Shown one piece after another: positions 1-13,096 of a stretch of DNA of 64,000 bases. Source of the DNA: Micromonospora sp. KC723. GTDB lineage: Bacteria > Actinomycetota > Actinomycetes > Mycobacteriales > Micromonosporaceae. Made by a program: the position numbers and the translations under genes. Location: contig NZ_SMKD01000008.1 of assembly GCF_004348595.1 (NCBI RefSeq), forward strand, positions 1 through 64,000, read 5' to 3'. The notes beneath the pieces are model-generated. The model did not search any database and had not been told where the DNA came from. It worked only from the letters and a program-made list of their open reading frames with translations. The stretch's first letter is position 1. Each line of letters starts with the position of its first letter.

Positions 1-1131
1 CGTCGTGGGTGGTGTGGTGGTGGGTGGCGTGGTGTCGCGCGGCGGGAAGCGCAGGATCCGGTCGTCGGTGGCGGCCGGTGAGCCGCGCCCGTCGCGGTTG
101 CTCGTGGTGACCCAGAGCCAGCCGTCCGGTCCGTACTCGACGGTCCGCAGGCGTCCGTATGTGCCGACGAGTTCGGCGACCGGGGTGCCGACGCCGGTGC
201 CGGTGAGGGGCACGTTCCACAACCGAGCGCCGCGCAGGGCGGCGACGAAGAGCCGGTTCCCGGCCACCGCCGCGCCGCTCGGGGAGGCCTGCGCGGTCGA
301 CCAGACGAGCAGCGGGTCACGGAACCGGGGATCGTTGCCCCGGCCCTCGACCGTCGGCCAGCCGTAGTTGCCGCCGGCGACGATCAGGTTCACCTCGTCC
401 CACGAGTTCTGCCCGAACTCGGTGGCGAGCAGCCGGCCCTGGGCGTCCCAGGCCAGGCCCTGCACGTTGCGGTGGCCGAGGCTGTAGACCAGGGAGCCGG
501 GGAAGGGGTTGTCGGGGGGCGCCGAGCCGTCCGGCCGCATCCGCAGGATCTTGCCGTTGCGGCTCTGCGGATCCTGCGCGGAAGCCGTCTGCCCGGCGTC
601 GCCGACTCCCGCGTAGAGCATCCCGTCCGGACCGAAGGCGATCCGGCCACCGTTGTGGATGCTGGCCCGGGCCAGGCCGGTGAGGATCGGCTGTTGGGTC
701 TGCGGCGCGGTGGGCCGGAACCGGACGATCCGGTTGTCCGAGGTGCTGGTGAGGTACACGTAGACGTAGCCGTCCTGGGCGTACGTGGGCGAGACGGCCA
801 GGCCGAGCAGGCCGCCTTCCCCACCGGCGGCGACGCCGGAGATCTGGGCCACCGGCTCCGGGGATTGTCCCGGCCGTACCCGGAGGACCTGGCCGGAGTT
901 CCGCAGCGCCACCAGGGCGCTGCCGTCGGGCAGGAAGTCCATCCCCCAGGGGACGGTCAGGCCGGTGGCGACGACCTCCGGTCGGGTGAGGTCGAAGTCG
1001 CCGACCGCCAGCGCGGTGCCGGCGCCCGCCGGGGCAGCGGCCGGCGCGGTCCCGGCCAGCGCGCCGGCTCCGACACCGGCGACCGTGAGACCGGTGACGA
1101 CCGCTGTCACCACCATCGACCGCACGCGCAC
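1..1131 (-). CDS. PQQ-dependent sugar (glucose/sorbosone) dehydrogenase, C-terminus cut by window edge
   Basis: Open in one frame from a GTG at 1131 down to base 1 with no stop, so the gene runs off the window. The SD GGAGG (1145-1141) precedes this GTG; an in-frame ATG at 1116 is an alternative. A short basic, hydrophobic, Ala-rich N-terminus looks like a signal peptide. The body carries family features of soluble aldose/sorbosone dehydrogenases: TGLTVPWGMDFLPDG, a NGGRIAFGPDG stretch, GHRNVQGLAWD and GGNYGWP. These are beta-propeller enzymes that oxidise sugars with PQQ outside the membrane. The last visible residues form a Thr/Pro-rich linker (RDTTPPTTTPPTT), which suggests a further domain, possibly carbohydrate binding, beyond the edge. 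The family call is firm; the substrate is unknown. Confidence 0.85.
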   Translation of the reverse strand, partial: MRVRSMVVTAVVTGLTVAGVGAGALAGTAPAAAPAGAGTALAVGDFDLTRPEVVATGLTVPWGMDFLPDGSALVALRNSGQVLRVRPGQSPEPVAQISGVAAGGEGGLLGLAVSPTYAQDGYVYVYLTSTSDNRIVRFRPTAPQTQQPILTGLARASIHNGGRIAFGPDGMLYAGVGDAGQTASAQDPQSRNGKILRMRPDGSAPPDNPFPGSLVYSLGHRNVQGLAWDAQGRLLATEFGQNSWDEVNLIVAGGNYGWPTVEGRGNDPRFRDPLLVWSTAQASPSGAAVAGNRLFVAALRGARLWNVPLTGTGVGTPVAELVGTYGRLRTVEYGPDGWLWVTTSNRDGRGSPAATDDRILRFPPRDTTPPTTTPPTT

Positions 1132-1522
1132 GACGACCACCTCCAGTAGAGTGATTCCAGTCAATATATCCGACGGTGGGTCGGCGCGCGGGAAAGCGGC
1201 CCCCGATCGCCGGGAAACCGGTGCGGGCCTGCCTGCCTTGTGGCGCCGGTGCGACCGCGGCGGGACCGGCCCGACGCGGGAGAACCGCTGGTCACCACCT
1301 TCGTCGGGCTGCCGCCGGGCCGGGTGCGCGACCACCCGCCCCTGCTCCGGGCCGGCCGGGCCGGGGTGCCACGCTGCTGGCCGCGGGTTGGCGTAGAGTG
1401 TCCATGCCAGCGCTCTCCGCCCCCGAGACGTGCGCCGCCACGGGCGCCGGGAGAGACGACCGGCATCAGGATGCCCCGGTCCGCCACGGGCCGGGGCGAC
1501 CAACGGGCAGGTGGGTAGCGAG
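1132..1522. other. Divergent intergenic region, sugar dehydrogenase / LacI regulator
   Basis: 391 bases without a supported gene. The end near the dehydrogenase holds an unusually AT-rich patch (TCAATATAT around 1161-1170) that could hold its promoter. TGCCAGCGCTCTCC (1405-1418) shares the central AGCGCT and a few flanking bases with the clear operator at 2632-2645, so it may be a weaker autoregulatory site for the LacI gene. No terminator or RNA structure was recognised. Confidence 0.35.
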
Positions 1523-2530
1523 ATGGCGGTACGCGGTCCGGCGATGACCGATGTGGCCCGTCTCGCCGGTGTCTCCCACCAGACCGTGTCGCGGGTGCTC
1601 AACGGGCACCCCTACGTCCGTGAGCAGACCCGTCTGCGGGTCGAGGCCGCCATCGCCGAACTCGGCTACCGACCCAACCGCGCGGCCCGTGCCCTGGTCA
1701 CCGGCCGCTCGCAGGTGATCGGCGTGGTCGCGCAGAACACCACCCTCTACGGGCCGGCGTCCCTGCTGGCCGCCCTGGAGCAGGTCGCCGCCGAGGCCGG
1801 GTTCGCCGTCAGCGTGGGCAGCGTCCGAGACCTGGATCATCGGTCGATCTCGGCGGTGGTGGAGCGGCACCTGATGCACGGGGTCGCCGGCATCGTGGTG
1901 ATCGCGCCGGTCGAGTCGGCCGGTGCGGCGCTGGAGCACCTCCCGAAGGAGGTGCCGCTGGTCACCGTCGACGGCGACCCGGGCGGGTCGGTCCCGCTGG
2001 TGACGGTCGACCAGGCGGCCGGGGCGCGGGAGGCCACCCGGCACCTACTCGACGCGGGGCACCGCACGGTCTGGCACGTGTCCGGGCCGGCGGACTGGTT
2101 CGACAGCGCCGGTCGGATACAGGGTTGGCGGGAGGCGCTGCTGGCGGCGGGGGCGGAGGTGCCGACCCCGGTGCCGGCGGACTGGTCCGCGGCCTCGGGG
2201 TACCGGTGCGGGCAGATGCTGGCGCGGATGCCGGAGGTCACGGCCGTGTTCACCGCCAACGACCATCTCGCGCTCGGCGTGCTGCGCGCCCTGCACGAGT
2301 ACGGCCGACGGGTGCCAGCCGAGATCAGCGTGGTGGGCTTCGACGACGTGCCGGAGGCCGCGTACTTCATCCCGCCGTTGACCACGGTGCGGCCGGACTT
2401 CGCCGCGGTGGCCCGGGCGAGCCTCGACCTGCTGCTGACCCAGATCGAGGGCGAGACCGACGGCACGCTGCGCCAGACCGTCGCTCCCGTCCTGGTCGCC
2501 CGGGACAGCGTCGCCGCCCCACCCGGCTGA
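1523..2530 (+). CDS. LacI-family transcriptional regulator
   Basis: 335 aa. The N-terminal helix-turn-helix (about residues 7-30) reads TDVARLAGVSHQTVSRVLNG and is followed by the hinge motif LGYRPNRAARAL, both typical of LacI/GalR repressors. A periplasmic-binding-protein-like sugar-sensing domain follows (VVAQNTTLYGP..., VPLVTVDGD, FTANDHLALGVLRAL, ISVVGFDDVPEA, LTTVRP). The ATG at 1523 was chosen because an AGGTGGG sequence lies 7 bases upstream and the HTH starts soon after; the longer reading frame from 1430 adds only low-complexity sequence. It lies just upstream of a monosaccharide ABC transporter whose promoter region carries a LacI-type palindrome, so it most likely represses that operon until a sugar binds. 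The ligand cannot be read from sequence. Confidence 0.93.
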   Translation: MAVRGPAMTDVARLAGVSHQTVSRVLNGHPYVREQTRLRVEAAIAELGYRPNRAARALVTGRSQVIGVVAQNTTLYGPASLLAALEQVAAEAGFAVSVGSVRDLDHRSISAVVERHLMHGVAGIVVIAPVESAGAALEHLPKEVPLVTVDGDPGGSVPLVTVDQAAGAREATRHLLDAGHRTVWHVSGPADWFDSAGRIQGWREALLAAGAEVPTPVPADWSAASGYRCGQMLARMPEVTAVFTANDHLALGVLRALHEYGRRVPAEISVVGFDDVPEAAYFIPPLTTVRPDFAAVARASLDLLLTQIEGETDGTLRQTVAPVLVARDSVAAPPG

Positions 2531-2631
2531 TCGACGGGGGTGCGCGCCTACCAGTGACAGTCCTCCATTGCCCCGGGTCCTGTTACGAGACCGTGACGTA
2601 GAGATTTCGACGCAGGCGTTGACGAGCCTAT

Positions 2632-2645
2632 TGTGAGCGCTAACA
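2632..2645. promoter_or_regulatory. LacI-family operator upstream of sugar transporter
   Basis: TGTGAGCGCTAACA is a near-perfect palindrome (12 of 14 positions) centred on the CG of AGCGCT, the classic LacI/GalR/CcpA-type operator shape. It lies 65 bases upstream of the sugar-binding-protein start. A -35-like TTGACG (2619-2624) sits just before it and a poor -10-like sequence (around 2641-2647) overlaps its 3' half, so a bound repressor would block the promoter. The regulator encoded at 1523-2530 is the obvious candidate. Confidence 0.75.
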
Positions 2646-2709
2646 CTCACCCCGGAAGTCTTACCGGTGCGGTCCGGCCGTCGGTGTGTGTTCTGAGAGG
2701 AGCAATCCT

Positions 2710-3852
2710 GTGAGCAGGAAATTCCTGGTCGCTGTCGGTAGCGCCGCGCTGGCGCTGACCCTGGCGGCCTGTGGTGGCGAGGGTGCCGGCAGCGGCGGCG
2801 ACACCAGTGGCAAGAACCCGGCCGAGCTGACGATCGGCGTCTCGATGCCGACGCAGACCTCGGAGCGGTGGATCGCGGACGGCAACGCCGTGAAGCAGAA
2901 GCTCGAGTCGAAGGGGTACAAGGTCGACCTGCAGTACGCCGGCGACGACATCCCCACCCAGTCCCAGCAGGTCGACCAGATGATCACCCGGGGCGCGGAC
3001 GTTCTGGTGATCGCGGCGATCGACGGCACGGCGCTGTCCAGCCAGCTGCAGACGGCCGCCGACGCGAAGATCCCGGTGATCGCGTACGACCGGCTGATCC
3101 GGGACAGCAAGAACGTCGACTTCTACGTCAGCTTCGACAACTACAAGGTCGGCATCGCCCAGGCCACCGCGCTGCTGGTCGGCCTCGGCCTGCAGAACAA
3201 GGACGGGTCGAAGGGCACCGCGACCGGGCCGTTCAACATCGAGCTCTTCGCCGGCTCGCTGGACGACAACAACGCCCACTTCTTCTTCAACGGCGCGATG
3301 GACACGCTCAAGCCGTACATCGACAACAAGTCGCTGGTGGTCAAGTCGGGCCAGACCAAGATCGAGCAGGCGGCGATCCTGCGCTGGCAGCAGGAGACCG
3401 CGCAGAAGCGCATGGAGGACCTGCTCACCTCCACCTACAACAACGGCGCGAAGGTCGACGGCGTCCTGTCGCCGTACGACGGCCTGTCGCGCGGCATCAT
3501 CACCGCCCTGCAGAACGCCGGGTACGGCGCCGCCAGCAAGAAGATGCCGGTGGTCACCGGCCAGGACGCGGAGATCGCCTCGGTCAAGCTGATCAACGAC
3601 GGCGTGCAGAGCTCCACGATCTTCAAGGACACCCGGCTGCTCGCCGACCAGGCCGCGGTCGCGGCCGAGGCGTTCCTCCAGGGCAAGCAGCCGCAGGCCA
3701 ACGACGTCAAGACGTACAACAACGGGGTGAAGGTCGTCCCGTCGTACCTCCTGCCGGTCCAGACGGTCTACAAGGACGACATCAAGCCGGTCCTGATCGA
3801 CTCCGGCTACTGGTCGGCCGAAGAGGTCGCCGCGGGCCAGGCCAAGAGCTGA
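2710..3852 (+). CDS. Monosaccharide ABC transporter substrate-binding lipoprotein (ChvE-like)
   Basis: 380 aa. Starts at GTG 2710 behind AGAGGAG (2696-2702); the upstream in-frame GTG at 2686 has no such site. The N-terminus is a lipoprotein signal ([19 protein letters not shown]) with lipobox LAAC, so the mature protein is anchored on the outer face of the membrane. The body is a class I periplasmic-binding fold: [45 protein letters not shown] and [12 protein letters not shown]. This pattern matches the ChvE/multiple-sugar-binding group that serves MglA/GguA-type ATPases. It is the first gene of the transporter operon, directly downstream of the operator. Confidence 0.92.
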   Translation: MSRKFLVAVGSAALALTLAACGGEGAGSGGDTSGKNPAELTIGVSMPTQTSERWIADGNAVKQKLESKGYKVDLQYAGDDIPTQSQQVDQMITRGADVLVIAAIDGTALSSQLQTAADAKIPVIAYDRLIRDSKNVDFYVSFDNYKVGIAQATALLVGLGLQNKDGSKGTATGPFNIELFAGSLDDNNAHFFFNGAMDTLKPYIDNKSLVVKSGQTKIEQAAILRWQQETAQKRMEDLLTSTYNNGAKVDGVLSPYDGLSRGIITALQNAGYGAASKKMPVVTGQDAEIASVKLINDGVQSSTIFKDTRLLADQAAVAAEAFLQGKQPQANDVKTYNNGVKVVPSYLLPVQTVYKDDIKPVLIDSGYWSAEEVAAGQAKS

Positions 3853-3860
3853 CCCCTCCC

Positions 3861-3896
3861 GTGCGGGCCCGGCGACCACGGCCGCCGGGCCCGCAC
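3861..3896 (+). terminator. Stem-loop between binding protein and ATPase genes
   Basis: GTGCGGGCCCGGC (3861-3873) and GCCGGGCCCGCAC (3884-3896) form a perfect 13-bp stem with a 10-base loop and no T tract. Lying within one operon, it is more likely a partial terminator or 3' stabiliser that keeps binding-protein mRNA in excess over ATPase mRNA than a full stop. Confidence 0.6.
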
Positions 3897-3934
3897 CCCT
3901 TGTCGCCACCCGACTCAGATCGACGATCAGGACG

Positions 3935-7894
<3,960 letters not shown>

Positions 7895-7898
<4 letters not shown>

Positions 7899-9163
7899 CC
7901 GGGCGCCGCACGGTCGTCACCGGCGTCGGGGTGGTCGCGCCGGGCGGCGTCACCCGGGACCGTTTCTGGAAGACCGTCACCGAGGGACGGACGGCGACCC
8001 GCCGGATCAGCTTCTTCGACCCGTCGCCGTTCCGCTCCCAGATCGCCGCCGAGTGCGACTTCGACCCCGACGCCGCCGGCATCACCCTCACCGAGCGGCA
8101 GCGCGCCGACCGGTACGTGCAGTTCGCCCTGGCCTGCTCCACCGAGGCCCTCGCCGACAGCGGCCTGGTGCTCACCGACGCCGAGCGGGAGGTCACCGGT
8201 GTGGTGCTCGGCACCGCCGTCGGTGGCACCATGGCCCTGGAACAGGAGTACGTGCGGGTCAGCGACTCCGGCCGGCGGTGGCTGGTCGACCACACCCTCG
8301 GTGGGCCGTACCTCTACCCGGCGCTGGTGCCCAGCAGTCTGGCCGCCGACGTGGCCGTCCGGCACGGCGTGCACGGCCCCGCCCAGGTCGTCTCCACCGG
8401 CTGCACCTCCGGCATCGACGCCATCGGCTACGCCCACCAGCTGATCGTCGACGGGGAGGCCGACGTCGTGCTGGCCGGCGCCTCCGACTCGCCGATCTCC
8501 CCGGTCACCGTCGCCTCCTTCGACGCGATCAAGGCGACCAGCCCGGACAACGACGACCCGGCGCACGCCTCCCGCCCGTTCGACGCCGACCGGCACGGTT
8601 TCGTCCTCGCCGAGGGGGCCGCGGTGCTGGTGCTGGAGGAGTGGGAGCACGCCCGCCGCCGGGGCGCGCACGTCTACTGCGAGCTGGCCGGGTACGCCAG
8701 TCGTGCCAACGGCTTCCACATGACCGGGCTGCGCCCCGACGGGGTGGAGATGGGACTGGCCATCGCCGACGCGCTGCGCCAGGCCCGGCTGAATCCGCAG
8801 GATGTCTCCTACATCAGCGCGCACGGCTCCGGGACCCGGCAGAACGACCGGCACGAGACGGCGGCGTTCAAGCGGGCTCTCGGCGAGGCCGCCTACCGGG
8901 TGCCGATCAGCTCGATCAAGTCGATGGTCGGGCACTCGCTGGGCGCGATCGGTTCGATCGAGATGGCCGCCTGCGCCCTCGCCATCGAGTACGGCGTGGT
9001 GCCGCCGACGGCGAACTGGACCACCCGGGACCCCGAGTGCGACCTGGACTACGTGCCGAATGTGGCCCGGGAGACCCCGGTAGACGTGGCACTGTCGGTG
9101 GGCAGCGGGTTCGGCGGCTTCCAGTCCGCGATGGTGTTCCGCCGGCTGGCGGTGGCCGGATGA
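7895..9163 (+). CDS. Type II PKS ketosynthase alpha (KS-alpha)
   Basis: 422 aa, full KS-alpha length. It catalyses decarboxylative condensation of malonyl-ACP units on the ACP. The catalytic residues are all present: Cys170 in [14 protein letters not shown], His310 in YISAHGSGT, and Lys342/His347 in [12 protein letters not shown]. The N-terminus [19 protein letters not shown] is diagnostic of aromatic type II KS-alpha. GTG start overlapping the cupin stop; the stop overlaps the CLF start (ATGA at 9160), as usual for the co-translated KS-CLF pair. Confidence 0.95.
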
Positions 9164-10410
9164 GCGTCCGGGCGGTGGTCACCGGGATCGGGGTGGTGGC
9201 CCCCAGCGGTGTGGGCGTCGACGCGCACTGGCGTACGGTCGTCGAGGGCGTCCGCCGCACCGCCCCGATCACGTTGTTCGACCCGGCGGGCTACCCCACC
9301 CGCGTCGCCGGGGAGGTGCCCGGATTCGAGGCGGCGGCCTGGGCCGACACCCGGCAGTTGGTGCAGACCGACCGGTGGACCCACCTGGGTTTCGCCGCCA
9401 CGAGGCTGGCGCTGGCCGATGCCGGGCTGCCCGAGCGGGCCCCCGACCCGTACGGCTGGGCGGTCACCCTGGCCAGCTCGTCCGGGGGCAACCTGTTCGG
9501 GCAGCGGGAGCTGCAACGGCTCTGGGGTGGCAGCAGCCGCACCGTCGGGGCGTACCAGTCGATCGCCTGGTTCTACGCGGCCAGCGTCGGTCAGCTCTCC
9601 ATCCACCACCAGTTCAAGGGGCCGTGCGGGGTGCTGGTCGCCGAGTCCGCCGGCGGACTGGACAGCCTCGCCCACGCGGTGCGTACCGTGCGCCGGGGCA
9701 CCCCGGTGGTGATCGCCGGCGCGACCGAGTGTCCGTTGAGCCCGTACGCCTTGGCCTGCCAGCTCCGCTCCGGCCTGCTCAGCGACGCCTGCGACCCGGA
9801 GGCGGCGTACCGGCCGTTCGACCGGTCGGCGGGCGGTTACGTGCCCGCCGAGGGCGGGGCGGTCTTCGTCGTCGAGGAGCTCGGGCACGCCGTCGCCCGG
9901 GACGCCCGGATCTACGGCGAGGTGACCGGCTGGGGGGCCACCCACGACGCCGCGCACACCGGGCCGGACGGTGCGGGCGAGCCGGCCCTCTACGCCCGGG
10001 CGATGCGGCTGGCCCTGGACCGCTCCGGAGTCAGCCCCGACGAGGTGGACGTGGTCCTGCCGGACGCCCTCGGGGTGCCCCGTTACGACCGCGCCGAGGC
10101 CGAGGCGCTGCGGGTGGTCTTCGGTGACCGGCCGCCGCCGGTGAGCACGCAGAAGCCGTTGACCGGCCGGGCACACCAGGGCGGCTCCGCGCTGGACGTG
10201 GCGACCGCGCTGCTGGCGTTCCACCACGACACGCTGCCCGTCTCGGCCGGTCCGCGGGAGCCGGCGCCGGGCTGCGACCTGGATTTTCTGCGTACGCCCC
10301 GGCGACCACGGCATCGGCTCGCGCTGGTCTGCGCCCGGGGCTTCGACGGTTTCAACAGCGCGCTGGTGCTGCGCGGGGCGCCACCGGCACCGAGGGGAGC
10401 GGCGCGATGA
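9160..10410 (+). CDS. Type II PKS chain length factor (KS-beta)
   Basis: 416 aa, a thiolase-fold partner of the upstream KS-alpha that sets polyketide length. The catalytic Cys is absent, as expected. Aligning KS-alpha STGCTSGID with [12 protein letters not shown] puts Ser163 at that position, where most CLFs have Gln. The catalytic His motif is also lost ([10 protein letters not shown] instead of AHGSGT), supporting CLF rather than a second KS. It overlaps both neighbours by ATGA. The chain length cannot be deduced safely from the sequence alone. Confidence 0.92.
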   Translation: MSVRAVVTGIGVVAPSGVGVDAHWRTVVEGVRRTAPITLFDPAGYPTRVAGEVPGFEAAAWADTRQLVQTDRWTHLGFAATRLALADAGLPERAPDPYGWAVTLASSSGGNLFGQRELQRLWGGSSRTVGAYQSIAWFYAASVGQLSIHHQFKGPCGVLVAESAGGLDSLAHAVRTVRRGTPVVIAGATECPLSPYALACQLRSGLLSDACDPEAAYRPFDRSAGGYVPAEGGAVFVVEELGHAVARDARIYGEVTGWGATHDAAHTGPDGAGEPALYARAMRLALDRSGVSPDEVDVVLPDALGVPRYDRAEAEALRVVFGDRPPPVSTQKPLTGRAHQGGSALDVATALLAFHHDTLPVSAGPREPAPGCDLDFLRTPRRPRHRLALVCARGFDGFNSALVLRGAPPAPRGAAR

Positions 10411-10730
10411 GCGGTCGACGGGCCCGGATCGTCTTCCTGGTACGGGTGGCGCAGGAGCGTACCGAGGACTTCCTGCGGGCGTACGAGGCGGTGCGGCACC
10501 TGGTCGCCGACGGGGTGCCGGGGCACCTGGTGGACCAGGTGTGCCGCTCCGCCACCGACCCCGAGCAGTGGCTCATCACCAGCGAGTGGGAGTCGCTGGC
10601 GGACTTCGAGGCGTGGGAGCGCAGCCCGGAGCACCGGGAGCTGGTGCGGCCGATGCGGGAGTGCTTCACCGACGCCCGGTCGCTGCGTTTCGTCATCCAC
10701 GCGCAGACCCCGGAGGTGGCGCGGGTCTGA
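10407..10730 (+). CDS. Antibiotic-biosynthesis monooxygenase (ABM) domain protein
   Basis: 107 aa dimeric alpha-beta barrel type protein. ARIVFLVRVAQERTEDFLRAYE and WLITSEWESLADFEAWERSPEHREL match the ABM family (TcmH, ActVA-Orf6 and WhiE relatives), cofactor-free oxygenases or cyclase partners that act on aromatic polyketide anthrone intermediates. It overlaps the CLF stop by ATGA and is the last gene of the pigment-type operon before a strong stem-loop. Confidence 0.85.
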   Translation: MSGRRARIVFLVRVAQERTEDFLRAYEAVRHLVADGVPGHLVDQVCRSATDPEQWLITSEWESLADFEAWERSPEHRELVRPMRECFTDARSLRFVIHAQTPEVARV

Positions 10731-10816
10731 CCGGACGATCTATCCCACGTGTGGCCACGGCCCTCCGGTGACGCCGCTCCTGACGGTGGCCGCGTGTCGG
10801 GTGAGCAGCCGGCCCG

Positions 10817-10854
10817 CCGTGGGCCCGCGCCGGCTGTCCAGAGCGGGCCCACGG
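10817..10854. terminator. Bidirectional stem-loop between convergent genes
   Basis: CCGTGGGCCCGC (10817-10828) pairs perfectly with GCGGGCCCACGG (10843-10854) around a 14-base loop. It lies between the ABM gene and the converging S15 peptidase gene, so it can end both transcripts. Confidence 0.65.
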
Positions 10855-10867
10855 GTGGTGCGGTCGG

Positions 10868-12775
10868 TCAGCAGGGGCCGAGGTCGACCCAGACGCCGAA
10901 CTGCCCGGTGGTGCCCGGTTCCTGGTTCTGCGTCCACCACTGCGCCCGCCAGCGGTGGCCGTTGTGCGACACCACGTCGTTGGCCGTGTAGATCGACGTC
11001 GGGTTCCACGCCGGGTCCGCGCAGGCCGGAGCCGGCGCGATGGTCAGCGGCAGGAGAACCCGGCTGGCTCCGAGCGCCACCGTCACCTGGCCCGCCTGCG
11101 GGTCCGCGTGGATGAACTCGTTGAGGTTGCCGGTGAGGATCAGGCCGATCTGGCTGCCCGCCGGGAAGACGTGGTCCTTGGGCTCCAGCAGGATGGCGCC
11201 GGTGTGCTGCTGCCCCGGCGTCAGCGGCGTGGCGGTGGTGAGCGAGTCACGGTTCTTGGCATCGAGCGACCCGCGGGCCACCACCCGGGTGCTCGACCCG
11301 CCGGTGTAGTGCACCAGCAGCGCGGTGAGCGGGGTGCTGGTGGTGGCCGAGGTGAACGTGACCTCGACGCGGGTGGCGCCGGAGAGCCGGTGGGCCGACC
11401 GGAGCGTCGGGCTGAGGTACGCGAGCCGGTAGCTCTGGGCGGTGCCGGGCCCCGCCACCATGGTCGTCTCCGCGACGGTGCCGGAGCTGGTGAACTGCTG
11501 ACTGCCGGAGACCGGCGCGCTGGTCAGGCTGCCGGCGCCGCCGTTGCCGGCCGGGCCCAGGTACAGCTTCGTCTCGGTGGTCGTGGACGGAGGCCACACC
11601 GCCTCGGTGACCCGGGTGCCGTCCGGCCGGTCGACGGTGGCCTGGGGTTCGTCCATGACGCCGTTGGCGATGTCGTACAGCCAGTGGTCCATCCACCGGC
11701 CGACCGCGTCCTTCGGCTCGCTGTAGAACGGGTCGACGTGCGCGGCGTCGTGCAGGTACAGCCTGCGCGGCACGTCGTGTGCGGCCAACTGGTCCCAGTA
11801 CCTGCCCCACTGGGTGGTCTTGACGTTGTCGTCCTGCTGACCGTGCACGAGGAACACGGAGGCCGTGACCCGGTCGACGCGGTCACGGTAGTCGCGTGCG
11901 ACGAAGAACGGGCCGTGGTCCCAGCCGGCCTGCGTCTCGCCGTCGCCGACGCCCTGGTACCGCGCGGCGCAGTCCAGCTTGGACTCCGCGTTGCCCCACC
12001 GGCCGGTGAAGCCCTGCATGTACCGGGTCGGCCAGCTCCGGTACCCGATGCCCTGCGCCCGGGTGTAGTCGTACCAGCTGGAGATCGCCCCGACCGGCAC
12101 GATGGTCTCGAGCCCGTCGATGCCCGTCTCGGCCACCTGCGTCGCCAGCGTGCCGTCGTAGGACACCCCGTACATGCCGACGCTTCCCGTGCTCCACGAG
12201 GCCACCGCCGGGCTGCCGTCGTCGCGGGTGGCGGTGGCGCGGCCGTTCAACCAGTCGATCACGGCGGTCACGCTGCGCTCGTCTTCGGCGCCGCCTACCG
12301 ACAGGCACCCCTCGGAGGTGCCGGTGCCGGCGATCTCCACCTCGAGCACGGCGTACCCCCGCGGCACGAAGTACTCGTCCAGCCAGCCGCTCCAGTGGGT
12401 GGCCGGATCGGCGATCGGGTCCGTCACCGTGCTGCGCCGGGCCGCGGCGGTCTGGACCGTCCAGTACGGACTGGCCTTGACGATCGAAGCGACCTTGAGG
12501 GTGGAGTTCGTCTCCTCCGGTCGGATCACCAGCGCGGTGATGGTGTCGAGGACGCCGTCACCGTCGCTGTCCATGTCCGACCGGACGTGCACCGTTTCCT
12601 GGACGGCCTCGGCCATCGAGAACACGGGTTGGGTGGCGCCGTTGGCCACGACGATCCCGGGTGGGGCCCCCGCCGCCACGGCTCCGACGGGGGCGACCAC
12701 CACCACGCTCGCCGTGGCGGACAGCGCGGCGGCGAGAGCGGTCGCCCATCGACGCCTTCCTGTGTGTGCAGACAA
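10868..12775 (-). CDS. Secreted S15/CocE-type X-Pro dipeptidyl-peptidase-like hydrolase with chitin-binding tail
   Basis: 635 aa. It has a signal peptide (RRRWATALAAALSATASVVVVAPVGAVAAG) and the S15 serine hydrolase fold with nucleophile Ser205 in VGMYGVSYDGTLA. The acid lies in VFLVHGQQDDNVKTTQ and the catalytic His in LYLHDAAHVDPF. A jelly-roll C-terminal domain typical of X-Pro peptidases and cocaine esterase follows. The last about 50 residues (PAWNPTSIYTANDVVSHNG, RAQWWTQNQEPG, GVWVDLGPC) are a CBM5/12-type chitin/cellulose-binding module. The start is TTG 12775 with only a weak SD. Probably an extracellular peptidase or esterase held on polymeric substrate; not obviously part of either pathway. 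Confidence 0.88.
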   Translation of the reverse strand: MSAHTGRRRWATALAAALSATASVVVVAPVGAVAAGAPPGIVVANGATQPVFSMAEAVQETVHVRSDMDSDGDGVLDTITALVIRPEETNSTLKVASIVKASPYWTVQTAAARRSTVTDPIADPATHWSGWLDEYFVPRGYAVLEVEIAGTGTSEGCLSVGGAEDERSVTAVIDWLNGRATATRDDGSPAVASWSTGSVGMYGVSYDGTLATQVAETGIDGLETIVPVGAISSWYDYTRAQGIGYRSWPTRYMQGFTGRWGNAESKLDCAARYQGVGDGETQAGWDHGPFFVARDYRDRVDRVTASVFLVHGQQDDNVKTTQWGRYWDQLAAHDVPRRLYLHDAAHVDPFYSEPKDAVGRWMDHWLYDIANGVMDEPQATVDRPDGTRVTEAVWPPSTTTETKLYLGPAGNGGAGSLTSAPVSGSQQFTSSGTVAETTMVAGPGTAQSYRLAYLSPTLRSAHRLSGATRVEVTFTSATTSTPLTALLVHYTGGSSTRVVARGSLDAKNRDSLTTATPLTPGQQHTGAILLEPKDHVFPAGSQIGLILTGNLNEFIHADPQAGQVTVALGASRVLLPLTIAPAPACADPAWNPTSIYTANDVVSHNGHRWRAQWWTQNQEPGTTGQFGVWVDLGPC

Positions 12776-13040
12776 TTGTCATCCGTTCCGGTCGCGCGCC
12801 ACCGTCGCGGACGGCGCCGGTGCCGGCCCTGGGAGGTGGCGCTCCTGTAACAACGGAATGCGCATCCCCGGCAACCGTGGCAGAACATCGATCCGCGCGG
12901 AACGCGGTTGTGATCATTGTCTACTTCGGACAGTCGCTCTTGCCCCCTGGCCGGTCGGCGGTCGCGGGTGGGAGTCGGCGTACGCGCCCGATCCTGCCTG
13001 TCCGATCGAGTGTGGGCAATCCGGCCGCCCGCCCTTTTTG

Positions 13041-13064
13041 ATCTAGCCATTTGCATCTAGCAAT
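13041..13064. repeat. Direct repeat ATCTAGC(C/A)AT, possible regulator binding site
   Basis: ATCTAGCCAT (13041-13050) and ATCTAGCAAT (13055-13064) are 10-mers differing at one base and spaced 14 bases start to start. Short AT-containing direct repeats in a divergent promoter are the kind of site bound by activators of secondary metabolism, but no cognate regulator is visible nearby. Confidence 0.4.
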
Positions 13065-13074
13065 GGTCTTCCGG

Positions 13075-13096
13075 GCTGTCGTAGGGTTCCGACAGC
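13075..13096. promoter_or_regulatory. Inverted repeat upstream of AMP ligase
   Basis: GCTGTCG (13075-13081) and CGACAGC (13090-13096) form a perfect 7-bp inverted repeat around TAGGGTTC. A second small one, GGGCG-GGTTA-CGCCC, follows at 13118-13132. They could be operator sites or structured leader RNA of the gene starting at 13165. Confidence 0.35.
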
